Shown: positions 1 to 13,108 of the stretch, piece by piece | How the letters are laid out: every line of letters starts with the position of its first letter | Numbering within the stretch: position 1 is the first letter of the stretch | Origin: Colletes latitarsis | Taxonomy: Eukaryota; Arthropoda; Insecta; Hymenoptera; Colletidae | Direction of reading: 5' to 3' | Length of the DNA stretch: 64,000 bases | NCBI RefSeq assembly: GCF_051014445.1 | Contig: NW_027488369.1 | Location: forward strand, 13,658,001-13,722,000 | Notes under the pieces: generated by a model | Seen by the model: only the letters and a program-made list of their open reading frames with translations | Database searches by the model: none | Told to the model about the DNA's origin: nothing | Program-made: the position numbers and the translations under genes

Positions 1-69
1 ATACTTTCGCATTCTTCTCATACTTGTTAAACTGATCCTGGGTTTTTTCTGGTTTGGATCACATAGTAA

Positions 70-81
70 TGTGGTACCACA
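70..81. other. Conserved dyad box TGTGGTACCACA (one example per monomer)
   Basis: A perfect 12-bp palindrome with the KpnI core GGTACC at its centre. It recurs in most monomers of both families at the same place in the unit. Common variants keep the arms and change only the centre (GTGGGACCAC, GTGGTTCCAC). It is a candidate binding site for a satellite-binding protein, by analogy with boxes known in other satellites. No protein is identified and function is inferred. Confidence 0.6.
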
Positions 82-137
82 CTGAAACAGTCGATTAAAC
101 CTGGTTTCGATCAATATTTTAGAGGATAACGCAAGTT

Positions 138-159
138 AGGTCTGGGATAGGTCTAGGAT
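138..159. repeat. 11-bp internal direct repeat within monomer
   Basis: AGGTCTGGGAT (138-148) is followed directly by AGGTCTAGGAT (149-159). The pair recurs in family A monomers as GGTCTGGGATAGGTCTGGGAT-like or TTAGGTCTAGGTTAGG-like versions. It suggests that the monomer grew partly by a short internal duplication. Family B monomers keep only a degraded version. Confidence 0.7.
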
Positions 160-3100
160 TTGACCTCATCAGACTCATACTTTCGCACACTTCACATACT
201 CCTTGAACAGATCCTGGGCTATTTCTGGATTGGATCACGTAGTAAAGTGGTACCACACTGAAACAGTCGATTAAACCAGGTTTCGATCAATATTTTAGAG
301 GATAACGCATGTTAAGTCTAGGTTAGGTCTGGGATTTTCACTTATCAGACTCATACTTTCGCATTCTTCACATACTTGTTGAACGGATCCTGGGTTTTTT
401 CTGGTTTGGATCACGTAGTAATGTGGTACCACACTGAAACAGTCGATTAAACCTGGTTTCAATCAATATTTTTGAGGATAACGCAAGTTAGGTCTGGGAT
501 AGGTCTGGGATTCTCACTCATCAGACTCATACCTTCGCATTCTTCTCATACTTGTTGAACTGATCCTGGGCTTTTTCTGGATTGCATCACATAGTAATGT
601 GGTACCACACTGAAACAGTCGATTAAACCCGGTTTCGCTCAATATTTTAGAGGATAACGCATGTAAGGTCTAGGTTAGGTCTGGGATTTGCTCTCATCAG
701 GTTCATTCTTTCGCATATTTCTCATACTTGAGGGCTAGATCCTGGGTTTTCTCTCGTTTGGATCACGTAGTAATGTGGTACCACACTGAAACAGTCAATG
801 AAACCTGGTTTCCATCAATATTTTAGAGGACAACGCAAGTTAGGTCTAGGTAAGGCCTGAGATTTTCACTGATCGGACTCATACTTTCGCATTTTTCACA
901 TTCTTGTTGAACGGATCCTGGGTTTTTTCTGGTTTGGATCACGTAGTAATGTGGTACCACACTGAAACGGTCATTCAAACCTGGTTTCGATCAGTATTTT
1001 AGAGGATAACGCTAGTTAGGTCTGGGATTGGTCTGGGATTTGCCCTCATCAGGCTCATACTTTCGCGTTTTTCACATTCCTGTTGTACGGATCCTCGGCC
1101 TTTTCTGGTTTAGGTCACGTAGTAGTGTGATACCACACTGAAACAGTCGATTAAACCTGGTTTCGATCAATATTTTAGAGGATAACGCATGTTAGGTCTA
1201 GGTCAGCCCTGGGAATTACACTCATCAGACTCATACTTTCGCATTCTTCACATACTTGTTGAACAGATCCTGGGTTTTTTCTGGTTTGGATCACGTAGTA
1301 ATGTGGTACCGCACAGAAACAGTCGATTAATCCTGGTTTCGATCAATATTTTAGAGGATAACGCAAGTTAGGTCTGGGATAGGTCTAGGATTTGACCTCA
1401 TCAGACTCATACTTTCGCACACTTCACATACTCCTTGAACAGATCCTGGGTTATTTTCTGGTTTGGATCACATAGTAATGTGGTACCACACAGAAACAGT
1501 CGATTAAACCAGGTTTCGATCAATATTTTAGAGGATAACGCATGTTAAGTCTAGGTTAGGTCTGGGATTTTCACTCATCAGACTCATACTTTCGCATTCT
1601 TCACATACTTGTTGAACGGATCCTGGGTTTTTTCTGGTTTGGATCACGTAGTAATGTGGTACCACACTGAAACAGTCGATTAAACCTGGTTTCGATCAAT
1701 ATTTTTGAGGATAACGCAAGTTAGGTCTGGGATAGGTCTGGGATTTGACCTCATCAGACTCATACTTTCGCATTCTTCACATACTTGTTGAACTGATCCT
1801 GGGTTTTTTCTAGTTTGGATCACGTAGTATTGTGGTACCACACTGAAACAGTCAATGAAACCTGGTTTCCATCAATATTTTAGAGGACAACGCAAGTTAG
1901 GTCTGGGATAGGTCTAGGATTTGACCTCTTCAGACTCATACTTTCGCACACTTCACATACTCCTTGAACAGATCCTGGGTTATTTTCTGGTTTGGATCAC
2001 ATAGTAATGTGGTACCACACTGAAACAGTCGATTAAACCTGGTTTCGATCAATATTTTAGCGGATAACGCAAGTTAGGTCTGGGATAGGTCTAGGATTTG
2101 ACCTCATCAGACTCATACTTTCGCACACTTCACATACTCCTTGAACAGATCCTGGGTTATTTTCTGGTTTGGATCACATAGTAATGTGGTACCACACTGA
2201 AACAGTCGATTAAACCAGGTTTCGATCAATATTTTTGAGGATAACGCATGTTAAGTCTAGGTTAGGTCTGGGATTTTCACTCATCAGACTCATACTTTCG
2301 CATTCTTCACATACTTGTTGAACGGATCCTGGGTTTTTTCTGGTAAGGATCACGTAGTAATGTGGGACCACACTGAAACATTCAATGAAACCTGGTCTGG
2401 ATAAATATTTTAGAGGATAACGCATCTTAGGTCTGGCTTAGGTCTAAGATTTGCCCTCATCAGACTCATACTTTCGCACACTTCACATACTCCTTGATCA
2501 GATCCTGGGTTTTTTCTGGTTTGGATCACGTAGTAATGTGGTACCACACTGAAACAGTCAATGAAACCTGGTTTCCATCAATATTTTAGAGGACAACGCA
2601 AGTTAGGTCTAGGTAAGGCCTGAGATTTTCACTGATCGGACTCATACTTTCGCATTTTTCACATTCTTGTTGAACGGATCCTGGGTTTTTTCTGGTTTGG
2701 ATCACGTAGTAATGTGGTACCACACTGAAGCGGTCAATCAAACCTGGTTTCGTTCAATATTTTAGAGGATAACGCAAGTTAGGTCTGGGATAGGTCTGGG
2801 ATTTGCCCTCATCAGGCTCATACTTTCGCGTTTTTCACATACTTGTTGTACAGATCCTGGGTTTTTTCTGGTTTGGGTCACGTAGTAGTGTGATACCACA
2901 CTGAAACAGTCGATTAAACCTGGTTTCGATCAATATTTTAGAGGATAACGCATGTTAGGTCTAGGTCAGCCCTGGGAATTACACTCATCAGACTCGTACT
3001 TTCGCATTCTTCACATACTTGTTGAACTGATCCTGGGTTTTTTCTGGTTTGGATCACGTAGTAATGTGGTGCCACACTGAAACAGTCGATTAAACCTGGT

Positions 3101-4949
3101 TTCGATCAATATTTTAAAGGATAACGAATGTTAGGTCTGGGATAGGTCTGGGATTTGCTCTCATCAGGCTCATTCTTTCGCATATTTCTCATACTAGATG
3201 GCTAGATCCTGGGCTTTTTCTGGATTGCATCACATAGTAATGTGGTACCACACTGATACAGTCGATTAAACCTGGTTTCGCTCAATATTTTAGAGGATAA
3301 CGCATGTAAGGTCTAGGTTAGGTCTGGGATTTGCTCTCATCAGGTTCATTCTTTCGCATATTTCTCATACTTGATGGCTAGGTCCTGGGTTTTTTCTCGT
3401 TTGGATCACGTAGTAATGTGGTACCACACTGAAACAGTCAATGAAACCTGGTTTCCATCAATATTTTAGAGGGCAACGCAAGTTAGGTCTGGGATAGGTC
3501 TAGGATTTGACCTCATCAGGCTCATACTTTCGCGTTTTACACATTCTTGTTGAACGGATCCTGGGTTTTTTCTGGTTTGGATCACGTAGTAATGTGGTAC
3601 CACACTGAAATGGTCATTCAAACCTGGTTTCGATCAGTATTTTAGAGGATAACGCAAGTTAGGTCTGGGATTGGTCTGGGATTTGCCCTCATCAGGCTCA
3701 TACTTTCGCGTTTTTCACATTCCTGTTGTACAGATCCTGGGTTTTTTCTGGTTTGGGTCACGTAGTAGTGTGATACCACACTGAAACAGTCGATTAAACC
3801 TGGTTTCGATCAATATTTTAGAGGATAACGCATGTTAGGTCTAGGTCAGCCCTGGGAATTACACTCATCAGACTCATACTTTCGCATTCTTCACATACTT
3901 GTTGAACTGATCCTGGGTTTTTTCTGGTTTGGATCACGTAGTAATGTGGTACCACACTGAAACAGTCGATTAAACCTGGTTTCGATCAATATTTTAGAGG
4001 ATAACGCAAGTTAGGTCTGGGATAGGTCTGGGATTCTCACTCATCAGACTCATACTTTCGCATTCTTCTCATACTTGTTAAACTGATCCTGGGTTTTTTC
4101 TGGTTTGGATCACATAGTAATGTGGTACCACACTGAAACAGTCGATTAAACCTGGTTTCGATCAATATTTTAGAGGATAACGCAAGTTAGGTCTGGGATA
4201 GGTCTAGGATTTGACCTCATCAGACTCATACTTTCGCACACTTCACATACTCCTTGAACAGATCCTGGGCTATTTCTGGATTGGATCACGTAGTAAAGTG
4301 GTACCACACTGAAACAGTCGATTAAACCAGGTTTCGATCAATATTTTAGAGGATAACGCATGTTAAGTCTAGGTTAGGTCTGGGATTTTCACTTATCAGA
4401 CTCATACTTTCGCATTCTTCACATACTTGTTGAACGGATCCTGGGTTTTTTCTGGTTTGGATCACGTAGTAATGTGGTACCACACTGAAACAGTCGATTA
4501 AACCTGGTTTCAATCAATATTTTTGAGGATAACGCAAGTTAGGTCTGGGATAGGTCTGGGATTCTCACTCATCAGACTCATACCTTCGCATTCTTCTCAT
4601 ACTTGTTGAACTGATCCTGGGCTTTTTCTGGATTGCATCACATAGTAATGTGGTACCACACTGAAACAGTCGATCAAACCCGGTTTCGCTCAATATTTTA
4701 GAGGATAACGCATGTAAGGTCTAGGTTAGGTCTGGGATTTGCTCTCATCAGGTTCATTCTTTCGCATATTTCTCATACTTGAGGGCTAGATCCTGGGTTT
4801 TTTCTCGTTTGGATCACGTAGTAATGTGGTACCACACTGAAACAGTCAATGAAACCTGGTGTCCATCAATATTTTAGAGGACAACGCAAGTTAGGTCTAG
4901 GTAAGGCCTGAGATTTTCACTGATCGGACTCATACTTTCGCATTTTTCA

Positions 4950-5009
4950 CATTTTTGTTGAACGGATCCTGGGTTTTTTCTGGTTTGGATCACGTAGTAA
5001 TGTGGTACC
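4950..5009. other. Two-monomer deletion junction in HOR copy 2
   Basis: Sequence matching copy 1 near 900-950 runs straight into sequence matching copy 1 at 1,303 (marked by GTACCGCACAGAAAC). The 352 bp that lie between them in copy 1 and copy 3 are absent. The junction keeps the monomer register. The exact breakpoint is ambiguous within shared bases. Confidence 0.8.
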
Positions 5010-6040
5010 GCACAGAAACTGTCGATTAATCCTGGTTTCGATCAATATTTTAGAGGATAACGCAAGTTAGGTCTGGGATAGGTCTAGGATTTGACCTCAT
5101 CAGACTCATACTTTCGCACACTTCACATACTCCTTGAACAGATCCTGGGTTATTTTCTGGTTTGGATCACATAGTAATGTGGTACCACACAGAAACAGTC
5201 GATTAAACCAGGTTTCGATCAATATTTTAGAGGATAACGCATGTTAAGTCTAGGTTAGGTCTGGGATTTTCACTCATCAGACTCATACTTTCGCATTCTT
5301 CACATACTTGTTGAACGGATCCTGGGTTTTTTCTGGTTTGGATCACGTAGTAATGTGGTACCACACTGAAACAGTCGATTAAACCTGGTTTCGATCAATA
5401 TTTTTGAGGATAACGCAAGTTAGGTCTGGGATAGGTCTGGGATTTGACCTCATCAGACTCATACTTTCGCATTCTTCACATACTTGTTGAACTGATCCTG
5501 GGTTTTTTCTAGTTTGGATCACGTAGTATTGTGGTACCACACTGAAACAGTCAATGAAACCTGGTTTCCATCAATATTTTAGAGGAGAACGCAAGTTAGG
5601 TCTGGGATAGGTCTAGGATTTGACCTCTTCAGACTCATACTTTCGCACACTTCACATACTCCTTGAACAGATCCTGGGTTATTTTCTGGTTTGGATCACA
5701 TAGTAATGTGGTACCACACTGAAACAGTCGATTAAACCTGGTTTCGATCAATATTTTAGCGGATAACGCAAGTTAGGTCTGGGATAGGTCTAGGATTTGA
5801 CCTCATCAGACTCATACTTTCGCACACTTCACATACTCCTTGAACAGATCCTGGGTTATTTTCTGGTTTGGATCACATAGTAATGTGGTACCACACTGAA
5901 ACAGTCGATTAAACCAGGTTTCGATCAATATTTTTGAGGATAACGCATGTTAAGTCTAGGTTAGGTCTGGGATTTTCACTCATCAGACTCATACTTTCGC
6001 ATTCTTCACATACTTGTTGAACGGATCCTGGGTTTTTTCT

Positions 6041-6392
6041 GGTAAGGATCACGTAGTAATGTGGTACCACACTGAAACAGTCGATTAAACCTGGTTTCGA
6101 TCAATATTTTTGAGGATAACGCATGTTAAGTCTAGGTTAGGTCTGGGATTTTCACTCATCAGACTCATACTTTCGCATTCTTCACATACTTGTTGAACGG
6201 ATCCTGGGTTTTTTCTGGTAAGGATCACGTAGTAATGTGGTACCACACTGAAACAGTCGATTAAACCTGGTTTCAATCAATATTTTTGAGGATAACGCAA
6301 GTTAGGTCTGGGATAGGTCTGGGATTTGACCTCATCAGACTCATACTTTCGCACACCTCACATACTCCTTGAACAGATCCTGGGTTATTTAC
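6041..6392. repeat. Local monomer gain in HOR copy 2
   Basis: The rare marker GGTAAGGATCACG occurs at 6,041 and again 176 bp later at 6,217, but only once in copy 1 (2,342). A monomer has therefore been tandemly duplicated. Following monomers with GCACACCTCAC and the TTTACTGG variant are also extra relative to copy 1, for a total gain of 529 bp. Confidence 0.8.
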
Positions 6393-8279
6393 TGGTTTGG
6401 ATCACATAGTAATGTGGTACCACACTGAAACAGTCGATTAAACCAAGTTTCGATCAATATTTTAGAGGATAACGTATGTTAGGTCTAGGTTAGGCCTGGG
6501 ATTTTCACTCATCAGACTCATACTTTCGCATTCTTCACATACTTGTTGAACGGATCCTGGGTTTTTTCTGGTTTGGATCACGTAGTAATGTGGGACCACA
6601 CTGAAACATTCAATGAAACCTGGTCTGGATAAATATTTTAGAGGATAACGCATCTTAGGTCTGGCTTAGGTCTAAGATTTGCCCTCATCAGACTCATACT
6701 TTCGCACACTTCACATACTCCTTGAACAGATCCTGGGTTTTTTCTGGTTTGGATCACGTAGTAATGTGGTACCACACTGAAACAGTCAATGAAACCTGGT
6801 TTCCATCAATATTTTAGAGGACAACGCAAGTTAGGTCTAGGTAAGGCCTGAGATTTTCACTGATCGGACTCATACTTCCGCATTTTTCACATTCTTGTTG
6901 AACGGATCCTGGGTTTTTTCTGGTTTGGATCACGTAGTAATGTGGTACCACACTGAAGCGGTCAATCAAACCTGGTTTCGTTCAATATTTTAGAGGATAA
7001 CGCAAGTTAGGTCTGGGATAGGTCTGGGATTTGCCCACATCAGGCTCATACTTTCGCGTTTTTCACATACTTGTTGTACAGATCCTGGGTTTTTTCTGGT
7101 TTGGGTCACGTAGTAGTGTGATACCACACTGAAACAGTCGATTAAACCTGGTTTCGATCAATATTTTAGAGGATAACGCATGTTAGGTCTAGGTCAGCCC
7201 TGGGAATTACACTCATCAGACTCGTACTTTCGCATTCTTCACATACTTGTTGAACTGATCCTGGGTTTTTTCTGGTTTGGATCACGTAGTAATGTGGTGC
7301 CACACTGAAACAGTCGATTAAACCTGGTTTCGATCAATATTTTAAAGGATAACGAATGTTAGGTCTGGGATAGGTCTGGGATTTGCTCTCATCAGGCTCA
7401 TTCTTTCGCATATTTCTCATACTAGATGGCTAGATCCTGGGCTTTTTCTGGATTGCATCACATAGTAATGTGGTACCACACTGATACAGTCGATTAAACC
7501 TGGTTTCGCTCAATATTTTAGAGGATAACGCATGTAAGGTCTAGGTTAGGTCTGGGATTTGCTCTCATCAGGTTCATTCTTTCGCATATTTCTCATACTT
7601 GATGGCTAGGTCCTGGGTTTTTTCTCGTTTGGATCACGTAGTAATGTGGTACCACACTGAAACAGTCAATGAAACCTGGTTTCCATCAATATTTTAGAGG
7701 GCAACGCAAGTTAGGTCTGGGATAGGTCTAGGATTTGACCTCATCAGGCTCATACTTTCGCGTTTTACACATTCTTGTTGAACGGATCCTGGGTTTTTTC
7801 TGGTTTGGATCACGTAGTAATGTGGTACCACACTGAAATGGTCATTCAAACCTGGTTTCGATCAGTATTTTAGAGGATAACGCAAGTTAGGTCTGGGATT
7901 GGTCTGGGATTTGCCCTCATCAGGCTCATACTTTCGCGTTTTTCACATTCCTGTTGTACAGATCCTGGGTTTTTTCTGGTTTGGGTCACGTAGTAGTGTG
8001 ATACCACACTGAAACAGTCGATTAAACCTGGTTTCGATCAATATTTTAGAGGATAACGCATGTTAGGTCTAGGTCAGCCCTGGGAATTACACTCATCAGA
8101 CTCATACTTTCGCATTCTTCACATACTTGTTGAACTGATCCTGGGTTTTTTCTGGTTTGGATCACGTAGTAATGTGGTACCACACTGAAACAGTCGATTA
8201 AACCTGGTTTCGATCAATATTTTAGAGGATAACGCAAGTTAGGTCTGGGATAGGTCTGGGATTCTCACTCATCAGACTC

Positions 8280-11200
8280 ATACTTTCGCATTCTTCTCAT
8301 ACTTGTTAAACTGATCCTGGGTTTTTTCTGGTTTGGATCACATAGTAATGTGGTACCACACTGAAACAGTCGATTAAACCTGGTTTCGATCAATATTTTA
8401 GAGGATAACGCAAGTTAGGTCTGGGATAGGTCTAGGATTTGACCTCATCAGACTCATACTTTCGCACACTTCACATACTCCTTGAACAGATCCTGGGCTA
8501 TTTCTGGATTGGATCACGTAGTAAAGTGGTACCACACTGAAACAGTCGATTAAACCAGGTTTCGATCAATATTTTAGAGGATAACGCATGTTAAGTCTAG
8601 GTTAGGTCTGGGATTTTCACTTATCAGACTCATACTTTCGCATTCTTCACATACTTGTTGAACGGATCCTGGGGTTTTTCTGGTTTGGATCACGTAGTAA
8701 TGTGGTACCACACTGAAACAGTCGATTAAACCTGGTTTCAATCAATATTTTTGAGGATAACGCAAGTTAGGTCTGGGATAGGTCTGGGATTCTCACTCAT
8801 CAGACTCATACCTTCGCATTCTTCTCATACTTGTTGAACTGATCCTGGGCTTTTTCTGGATTGCATCACATAGTAATGTGGTACCACACTGAAACAGTCG
8901 ATCAAACCCGGTTTCGCTCAATATTTTAGAGGATAACGCATGTAAGGTCTAGGTTAGGTCTGGGATTTGCTCTCATCAGGTTCATTCTTTCGCATATTTC
9001 TCATACTTGAGGGCTAGATCCTGGGTTTTTTCTCGTTTGGATCACGTAGTAATGTGGTACCACACTGAAACAGTCAATGAAACCTGGTTTCCATCAATAT
9101 TTTAGAGGACAACGCAAGTTAGGTCTAGGTAAGGCCTGAGATTTTCACTGATCGGACTCATACTTTCGCATTTTTCACATTCTTGTTGAACGGATCCTGG
9201 GTTTTTTCTGGTTTGGATCACGTAGTAATGTGGTACCACACTGAAACGGTCATTCAAACCTGGTTTCGATCAGTATTTTAGAGGATAACGCTAGTTAGGT
9301 CTGGGATTGGTCTGGGATTTGCCCTCATCAGGCTCATACTTTCGCGTTTTTCACATTCCTGTTGTACAGATCCTCGGCTTTTTCTGGTTTAGGTCACGTA
9401 GTAGTGTGATACCACACTGAAACAGTCGATTAAACCTGGTTTCGATCAATATTTTAGAGGATAACGCATGTTAGGTCTAGGTCAGCCCTGGGAATTACAC
9501 TCATCAGACTCATACTTTCGCATTCTTCACATACTTGTTGAACTGATCCTAGGTTTTTTCTGGTTTGGATCACGTAGTAATGTGGTACCGCACAGAAACA
9601 GTCGATTAAACCTGGTTTCGATCAATATTTTGGAGGATAACGCAAGTTAGGTCTGGGATAGGTCTAGGATTTGACCTCATCAGACTCATACTTTCGCACA
9701 CTTCACATACTCCTTGAACAGATCCTGGGTTATTTTCTGGTTTGGATCACATAGTAATGTGGTACCACACAGAAACAGTCGATTAAACCAGGTTTCGATC
9801 AATATTTTAGAGGATAACGCATGTTAAGTCTAGGTTAGGTCTGGGATTTTCACTCATCAGACTCATACTTTTGCATTCTTCACATACTTGTTGAACGGAT
9901 CCTGGGTTTTTTCTGGTTTGGATCACGTAGTGATGTGGTACCACACTGAAACAGTCGATTAAACCTGGTTTCGATCAATATTTTTGAGGATAACGCAAGT
10001 TAGGTCTGGGATAGGTCTGGGATTTGACCTCATCAGACTCATACTTTCGCATTCTTCACATACTTGTTGAACTGATCCTGGGTTTTTTCTAGTTTGGATC
10101 ACGTAGTATTGTGGTACCACACTGAAACAGTCAATGAAACCTGGTTTCCATCAATATTTTAGAGGACAACGCATGTTAGGTCTAGGTTAGGCCTGGGATT
10201 TTCACTCATCAGACTCATACTTTCGCATTCTTCACATACTTGTTGAACGGATCCTGGGTTTTTTCTGGTTTGGATCACGTAGTAATGTGGTACCACACTG
10301 AAACAGTCAATGAAACCTGGTTTCCATCAATATTTTAGAGGACAACGCAAGTTAGGTCTGGGATAGGTCTAGGATTTGACCTCTTCAGACTCATACTTTC
10401 GCACACTTCACATACTCCTTGAACAGATCCTGGGTTATTTTCTGGTTTGGATCACATAGTAATGTGGTACCACACTGAAACAGCCGATTAAACCTGGTTT
10501 CGATCAATATTTTAGCGGATAACGCAAGTTAGGTCTGGGATAGGTCTAGGATTTGACCTCATCAGACTCATACTTTCGCACACTTCACATACTCCTTGAA
10601 CAGATCCTGGGTTATTTTCTGGTTTGGATCACATAGTAATGTGGTACCACACTGAAACAGACGATTAAACCAGGTTTCGATCAATATTTTTGAGGATATC
10701 GCATGTTAGGTCTAGGTTAGGCCTGGGATTTTCACTCATCAGACCCATACTTTCGCATTCTTCACATACTTGTTGAACGGAACCTGTGTTATTTCTGGTT
10801 TGGATCACGTAGTAATGTGGGACCACACTGAAACAGTCCATTAAACCTGGTTTCAATCAATATTTTTGAGGATAACGCAAGTTAGGTCTGGGATAGGTCT
10901 GGGATTTGACCTCATCAGACTCATACTTTCGCACACCTCACGTACTCCTTGAACAGATCATGGGTTATTTACTGGTTTGGATCACATAGTAATGTGGTAC
11001 CACACTGAAACAGTCGATTAAACCAAGTTTCGATCAATATTTTAGAGGATAACGCATGTTAGGTCTAGGTTAGGCCTGGGATTTTCACTCATCAGACTCA
11101 TACATTCGCATTCTTCACATACTTGTTGAACGGATCCTGGGTTTTTTTCTGGTTTGGATCACGTAGTAATGTGGGACCACACTGAAACAGTCGATTAAAC

Positions 11201-11700
11201 CTGGTTTCAATCAATATTTTTGAGGATAACGCAAGTTAGGTCTGGGATAGGTCTGGGATTTGACCTCATCAGACTCATACTTTCGCACACTTCACATACT
11301 CCTTGAACAGATCCTGGGTTATTTACTGGTTTGGATCACATAGTAATGTGGTACCACATTGAAACAGTCGATTAAACCAAGTTTCGATCAATATTTTAGA
11401 GGACAACGCATGTTAGGTCTAGGTTAGCCCTGGGAATTACACTCATCTGACTCATACTTTCGCATTCTTCACATACTTGTTGAACTGATCCTGGGTTTTT
11501 TCTGGTTTGGATCACGTAGTATTGTGGTACCACACTGAAACAGTCAATGAAACCTGGTTTCCATCAATATTTTAGAGGACAACGCATGTTAGGTCTAGGT
11601 TAGGCCTGGGATTTTCACTCATCAGACTCATACTTTCGCATTCTTCACATACATGTTGAACGGATCCTGGGTTTTTTCTGGTTTGGATCACGTAGTAATG
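8280..11700. repeat. Third HOR copy, rearranged
   Basis: Aligns to copy 1 at offset 8,279 from 8,280 to about 10,170, including the two monomers lost in copy 2 (GTACCGCACAGAAAC at 9,582). One extra monomer lies at about 10,172-10,347, after which the offset is 8,455. From about 10,690 the monomers match the gained monomers of copy 2, such as GCACACCTCAC. HOR order is lost before 11,700. A single-base T insertion near 11,140 lengthens one T-run. Confidence 0.8.
10800..11507. repeat. Two-monomer local duplication (354 bp)
   Basis: The pair of monomers with GTGGGACCAC, a CAATCAATATTTTTG segment and the rare AACCAAGTTTCG marker occurs twice. The marker is at 11,021 and 11,375, an offset of 354. 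The extra 2 bp over two standard monomers include the longer T-run near 11,140. Limits are approximate. Confidence 0.72.
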
Positions 11701-13108
11701 TGGTACCACACTGAAACGGTCATTCAAACCTGGTTTCGATCAGTATTTTAGAGGATAACGCAAGTTAGGTCTGGGATTGGTCTGGGATTTGCCCTCATCA
11801 GGCTCATACTTTCGCGTTTTTCACATTCCTGTTGTACAGATCCTGGGTTTTTTCTGGTTTGGGTCACGTAGTAGTGTGATACCACACTGAAACAGTCGAT
11901 TAAACCTGGTTTCGATCAATATTTTAGAGGATAACGCATGTTAGGTCTAGGTCAGCCCTGGGAATTACACTCATCAGACTCATACTTTCGCATTCTTCAC
12001 ATACTTGTTGAACTGATCCTGGGTTTTTTCTGGTTTGGATCACGTAGTAATGTGGTAACACACTGAAACAGTCGATTAAACCTGGTTTCGATCAATATTT
12101 TAGAGGATTACGAATGTTAGGTCTGGGATAGGTCTGGGATTCTCACTCATCAGACTCAGACTTTCGCATTCTTCTCATACTTGTTAAACTGATCCTGAGT
12201 TTTTTCTGGTTTGGATCACATAGTAATGTGGTACCACACTGAAACAGTCGATTAAACCTGGTTTCGATCAATATTTTAGAGGATAACGCAAGTTAGGTCT
12301 GGGATGGGTCTACGATTTGACCTTATCAGACTCATACTTTCGCACACTTCACATACTCCTTGAACAGATCCTGGGCTATTTCTGGATTGGATCACGTAGT
12401 AAAGTGGTACCACACTGAAACAGTCGATTAAACCAGGTTTCGATCAATATTTTAGAGGATAACGCATGTTAAGTCTAGGTTAGGTCTGGGATTTTCACTT
12501 ATCAGACTCATTCTTTCGCATTCTTCACATACTTGTTGAACGGATCCTGGGTTTTTTCTGGTTTGGATCACGTAGTAATGTGGTACCACACTGAAACAGT
12601 CGATTGAACCTGGTTTCAATCAATATTTTTGAGGATAACGCAAGTTAGGACTGGGATAGGTCTGGGATTCTCACTCATCAGACTCATACTTTCGCATTCT
12701 TCTCATACTTGTTGAACTGATCCTGGGCTTTTTCTGGATTGCATCACATAGTAATGTGGTACCACACTGAAACAGTCGATTAAACCCGGTTTCGCTCAAT
12801 ATTTTAGAGGATAACTCATGTAAGGTCTAGGTTAGGTCTGGGATTTGCTCTCATCAGGTTCATTCTTTCGCATATTTCTCATACTTGATGGCTAGATCCT
12901 GGGTTTTTGCTCGTTTGGATCACGTAGTAATGTGGTACCACACTGAAACAGTCAATGAAACCTGGTTTCCATCAATATTTTAGAGGACAACGCAAGTTAG
13001 GTCTAGGTAAGGCCTGAGATTTTCACTGATCGGACTCATACTTTCGCATTTTTCACATTCTTGTTGAACGGATCCTGGGTTTTTTCTGGTTTGGATCACG
13101 TAGTAATG
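11701..13108. repeat. 8-mer HOR unit (1,408 bp), copy 1
   Basis: Starts at TGGTACCACACTGAAACGG followed by TCATTCAAACC, a marker that returns at 13,109, 13,991, 15,399 and 16,809. Monomer types in order are GTTTTTCAC, ATTCTTCAC, ATTCTTCTC with CTTGTTAAAC, CACACTTCAC, ATTCTTCAC, ATTCTTCTC, ATATTTCTC and ATTTTTCAC. The GACTCAGACTTTCGC variant near 12,150 is diagnostic. Confidence 0.87.

Larger units (their letters stand above)
1..176. repeat. Reference monomer (family A), 176 bp
   Basis: First full monomer in the phase used here. Boxes in order: ATACTTTCGC (1-10); a variable segment that names monomer types (11-20, here ATTCTTCTCA); a T-run GGTTTTTTCTGG (41-52); GGATCACATAG (56-66); the dyad TGTGGTACCACA (70-81); GAAACAG (84-90); CGATTAAACCTGG (92-104); TTTCGATCAATATTTT (105-120); AGAGGATAACGC (121-132); two 11-bp direct repeats (138-148 and 149-159); and CCTCATCAGACTC (164-176). 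The length is not a multiple of three, so successive monomers are read in rotating frames. It is close to a nucleosome plus linker, which is suggestive only. Confidence 0.95.
1..4051. repeat. 23-mer higher-order repeat, copy 1
   Basis: Twenty-three monomers of distinguishable type, named by the segment after TTTCGC (for example ATTCTTCTCA, CACACTTCAC, ATATTTCTCA, ATTTTTCACA, GTTTTTCACA). The same order restarts at 4,052 and again at 8,280. Copies differ by rare substitutions, for example CGATTAAACCC near 610 against CGATCAAACCC near 4,670. This copy has a single monomer carrying GGTAAGG (2,342). Confidence 0.9.
4052..8279. repeat. 24-mer higher-order repeat, copy 2
   Basis: Aligns to copy 1 at offset 4,051 up to about 4,950. 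It then aligns at offset 3,699 because two monomers (352 bp) are missing. From about 6,590 it aligns at offset 4,228 after a net gain of three monomers (529 bp). The net effect is one monomer more than copy 1. Unit order is otherwise the same and sequence identity is very high by eye. Confidence 0.88.

Noticed and set aside
41..120. Pol III-type gene (B-box-like GGTTTCGATCA and a T-run terminator)
   Set aside because: The B-box match has an extra base, no A box is found at a suitable distance, the T-run lies upstream of the B-box-like motif, and no tRNA or 5S fold is apparent.
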